Positions 61,185-64,000 of a stretch of 64,000 nucleotides of DNA are shown piece after piece. A program made the position numbers and the translations under genes. The stretch's first letter is position 1. Every line of letters begins with the position of its first letter. Source of the stretch: Panagrolaimus kolymaensis (lineage: Eukaryota > Nematoda > Chromadorea > Rhabditida > Panagrolaimidae); NCBI GenBank assembly GCA_028622995.1, contig JAJQJQ010000004.1, positions 3,162,001 through 3,226,000 of the forward strand. Direction: 5' to 3'. The notes under the pieces are model-generated. The model was given only the letters and a program-made list of their open reading frames with translations, had not been told where the DNA came from and ran no database searches.

Positions 61185-62941
61185 TTATGGTTGAAGAAAA
61201 TGAATATCAAGTTTTTTTTTGAGATGAATACTGTAAATATGTTCGGGAAAAAGAACCAATGATTGTTTGACAGCTTTCATGGAATCTTCATAAAGTCCCA
61301 ACTGAAATGATTTTGGATTATTTCCAAGTTTTAATATTTTTATTTCATAATACTCACCTTAGAACAAAGTAATGCCAAATTATAATGAGCTTCAAATAAA
61401 TAAGGGCCTTTTGCTACAGAAGATAAGAATAAATTTTTTGCTTGAATTAAATGACCTTCATGCATTTTTAAAACTCCCAAATTGCATAAACTTTCGGCAT
61501 GATCTGGATTCGCCGCCAACGCAAGCCTCAAACACCTTTGAGCCATTTTATTATGACAATTTGCTAACATTATATGAGCTGCATCATACCAAAGGTCTGC
61601 ACTTACATCATCATTTGCAACAGCGAGGGCTTGATCGATGCATGCTAAAGCCAAATCCAATTGTTGACAATAAAAACAACATAAACCAATATTCATAAAA
61701 AGTTCTGGACGATTTACACCCATTTGAAGGATGCGTCGATAATATTTTAATGCGACTTCAGGTTGATCTGAATAAAAATAATGGGTTCCCATACACGCGA
61801 TAGCTTCAATATTTCCAGCAGCATGTTTTAAAACTTTTTTATAAAATTCTACGCTACTTTCAAGATCACCCAATTGTTCATGAATTCGCGCGGAGAAGGT
61901 TAATAAAGTGATATCATGTTGATATTCGGTTAAACCATTTTTAAGATAATCTAATGCAGTTAAAGGTTGATCAAGACGAGCATAAATTTTAGATAAATAA
62001 GCATAAGTTTCAACCATTTTAAGATTTTTTAGAGAAGATATAAATTGCTTTTCAGCTTCTCTGAGCATACCTAATCTAAAAAAAATTTGACTTTGAGGAA
62101 GAGAAACATCTTGAATTAAGACTGAATGCTTGAATAAAAATGTTTATAATCTCAAGAAACAGATGTTTGTTTTTTTTTTTTTTGTAAACTTTTCCTCATT
62201 GGATCAAAAATTATCAATAGTTTTTAGAAGTGCTCCATCCAAAAAAATTATTGACCAAAGAAAAAACTAACCGATAATAGCATTTTCCAAGGGCATTTTT
62301 CCAATACCAATCTTTATATTCAGCTTTTTTAGTTGCAGCCGCAGCAATTTGATGTGCAAGACGCATATCACTTTCATGCATAAAAATATATTCAAATAGA
62401 TAGCGATTTATTTGAGGATCTGTGGCATATTTATCAACATTGAGTCGACCTAAATTAACAAATGGACCATCTTGTTGAGCTATCATCGAAGCCTAAATTT
62501 TAAAAATTTAGTCATTTAAGAAGAGGAGTAATGAAAGTACCGTTCCAAGTCTAACTTGTCGAGCCGTGGAAGATGATACAGCTCGAGCGGTTCGTGAAGT
62601 TCTCGAAGTTCGTAGTGCTTGTTCCATTGTTCCTGTTTTTAATCGAGTTTCAGGTCGTGCCATTCCAGAAATAGGTCGACCCGTACTACTTCGTGGCCTG
62701 AAACCATCCCATTATTTATTTATGATCTTGCTAAAAGGCCAAAATAAAATGTGTCTCACCTGACAGCTGGACTTGGACCTTTTCCAGATGTGATTGGTCG
62801 AGAAAATGAAGTTCCTGGTCTGGCTGCTGTTGCAATGGCATGATCATCCATGTAAGTATCGGCAAGACCGGCTTCATCATTTTCTAGTTCATCAACGTAT
62901 ACTTCTTCAGTAAAGCAAGCTAATTTTAATGACCATGCAGC
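61185..62941 (-). CDS. bbs-8: BBS8 / TTC8, BBSome TPR protein (5' exon missing)
   Basis: Five exons are visible (62941-62760, 62697-62541, 62492-62272, 62075-61358, 61301-61185), 1395 nt or 464 residues. The first matches human TTC8 (AAWSLKLACFTEEVYVDELE against AAWILKARALTEMVYIDEID). Then come 'RPETRLKTGTMEQALRTSRT', 'VRLGTASMIAQQDGPFVNLG', 'KYATDPQINRYLFEYIFMHE', 'YKDWYWKNALGKCYYRLGML' and TPR repeats ('YLSKIYARLDQPLTALDYL', 'HYFYSDQPEVALKYYRRILQ', 'GLCCFYCQQLDLALACIDQA'). BBS8 is a core BBSome subunit that carries membrane proteins in and out of cilia. The opening exon (about 50 residues in human) was not found before position 62942 and probably lies past the window's end. An in-frame ATG alternative at 63095 gives no matching sequence. 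Confidence 0.93.
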
Positions 62942-64000
62942 CTTAAAAATGGGAAAGAAAAGTCAAATTGAGAAAAATGATACTATCAAGATTTTTTTGG
63001 AAATAACGTAAGCGTTTTCAAGAGTTAGTGTCTTTCAAATAAGCAGGCGACCAACCAGCTGACCCTCTTTTTTTAACTTCTTTAAAAAAGCCCATTATTT
63101 TACGATTTTACGGACACAATGTTGATGGATTATATCGAAATTGCCATTCTTAAAAACAAACTCATTTAAGACATTAAAGAGAGGCAGGCATTAACGTTTT
63201 GTTTTAACTCGAGGGAGTCAAAAAATTCAAAAAGGGAAATAACTAAAAGACAAACAACGACTATCTATAGTTGAAATCAGCCAAGTAAAGAAGGAAATGG
63301 AACTAGTTAATGCACGCTATTAGCCATCTCGAATCCATCTATCGGAAAACGCAAGCATCCTAATTCCGGGCAACAAAAAAGCTTCAAGTATTTTTTTTTC
63401 TACAAAATTCGAATTAAAAAAAAACAAAGAAAAAAGTTGCGTCATCGATTAAAACTTTTTTTTTAAACAACAGCTGAGAAAATTATTTTCCGCCAGACCC
63501 GTCAAATATACGCTGACTATTACTGGCCCTTGGTCGATCGCTCGCAATTTTTTTTAAAAATATTTTTCAACAATCAAATCGAATTTGACTTCCTTTTTTA
63601 AACAAACCCAACAAAAAAAAGATTGAAAATGAAGTCTTTTTTTCTTCACGGAAATTGAAAATGCGCGAAAGAAGTTTTTTAAAATGCTTCCAAAAAATGC
63701 AATTTTATGCAAACAATTCAACTAAAGACAAAAAATAAATGGATACATGAAAATTATGAGTAAGTTAAAAAATGAGGTTCTAGTTTGTCGAATGAGTAAG
63801 TTGTTTGGTCAACAAAAAAAGTGTAAGGTTGAGTTGATCTTAGAATAGATGAAAAATAAATTTAGGCTTCGAAGTTCGAAGAAGAATAAATATTTTTTCG
63901 ATCATGAAAGTTTTTCACCATTAAGACTTCATTCAATTATAAATGTCAAAAATGCTGTTATTACTGTGTGATTTAATACATACATGGCTGCTTTTATTTT
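62942..64000. other. 5' intron or upstream region of bbs-8
   Basis: About 1 kb of A/T-run DNA. If the first bbs-8 exon lies beyond the window, this is a long first intron. A 26-codon frame at 63017-63095 (MGFFKEVKKRGSAGW...) has no match to BBS8. No X-box-like site was found here. Confidence 0.5.

Noticed and set aside
1..64000. CRISPR arrays, prophage, bacterial operons or Shine-Dalgarno sites
   Set aside because: No spaced direct repeats or bacterial genes; gene structure is fully that of a nematode with introns.

Overview
The window is a stretch of nuclear genome from a nematode. Protein-coding genes on both strands carry many 45-70 nt GT-AG introns with T-rich acceptors (TTTTCAG or TTTTTAG). 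The DNA is very AT-rich, and several genes have a TTTTAG/TTTCAG site directly before the ATG, as expected for spliced-leader trans-splicing. The gene set is also typical of nematodes: a GH25 lysozyme, a WAGO/CSR-1-like Argonaute with an RGG-rich N terminus, a giant Kunitz-lustrin secreted protein, nphp-4 and bbs-8. Placement in a free-living clade IV lineage is a guess. No bacterial or viral segment was seen.

Layout. 0-4 kb: 3' end of a Tudor-like gene, a palindromic MITE and a small one-pass membrane protein. 3.7-12.2 kb: nphp-4 (minus) and cyclin L (plus), divergent, with an X-box-like site before nphp-4. 12.6-16.2 kb: a mucin-like membrane protein with 123-bp repeats, a lysine-rich membrane protein and a lysozyme. 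16.8-20.9 kb: the Argonaute, with a 747-bp near-perfect foldback element in one intron. 22.0-33.5 kb: a one-domain Kunitz gene just downstream of a 31-exon gene coding for 17 Kunitz and 14 lustrin-type domains. 36.3-40.5 kb: membrane adenylyl cyclase. 43.4-52.2 kb: a mitochondrial-type two-pass membrane protein, GDP-glucose phosphorylase, tubulin cofactor B, protein L-isoaspartyl methyltransferase and a saccharopine dehydrogenase-like oxidoreductase. 52.6-54.6 kb: a decayed gene split by a hAT-type MITE, and an N-truncated TRAF/MATH gene. 54.8-62.9 kb: a two-domain rhodanese and condensin II CAP-G2 (divergent), legumain, and most of bbs-8.

Most neighbours are unrelated housekeeping genes. Two are ciliary (nphp-4 at the transition zone, bbs-8 in the BBSome). 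The secreted Kunitz and lustrin proteins probably act in the cuticle or extracellular matrix.

The points most worth a second look are the foldback inside the Argonaute gene, a set of introns that break the GT-AG rule while keeping frame only if spliced non-canonically, loss of the Cys14-Cys38 disulfide across the Kunitz array, the hAT MITE with perfect target-site duplications inside a pseudogene, and a hairpin-rich insertion in a Kunitz intron. Exon boundaries were placed by eye. For the Argonaute, cyclase, legumain, rhodanese, Kunitz and GDP-glucose phosphorylase models the summed exon length is a multiple of three, which supports them.
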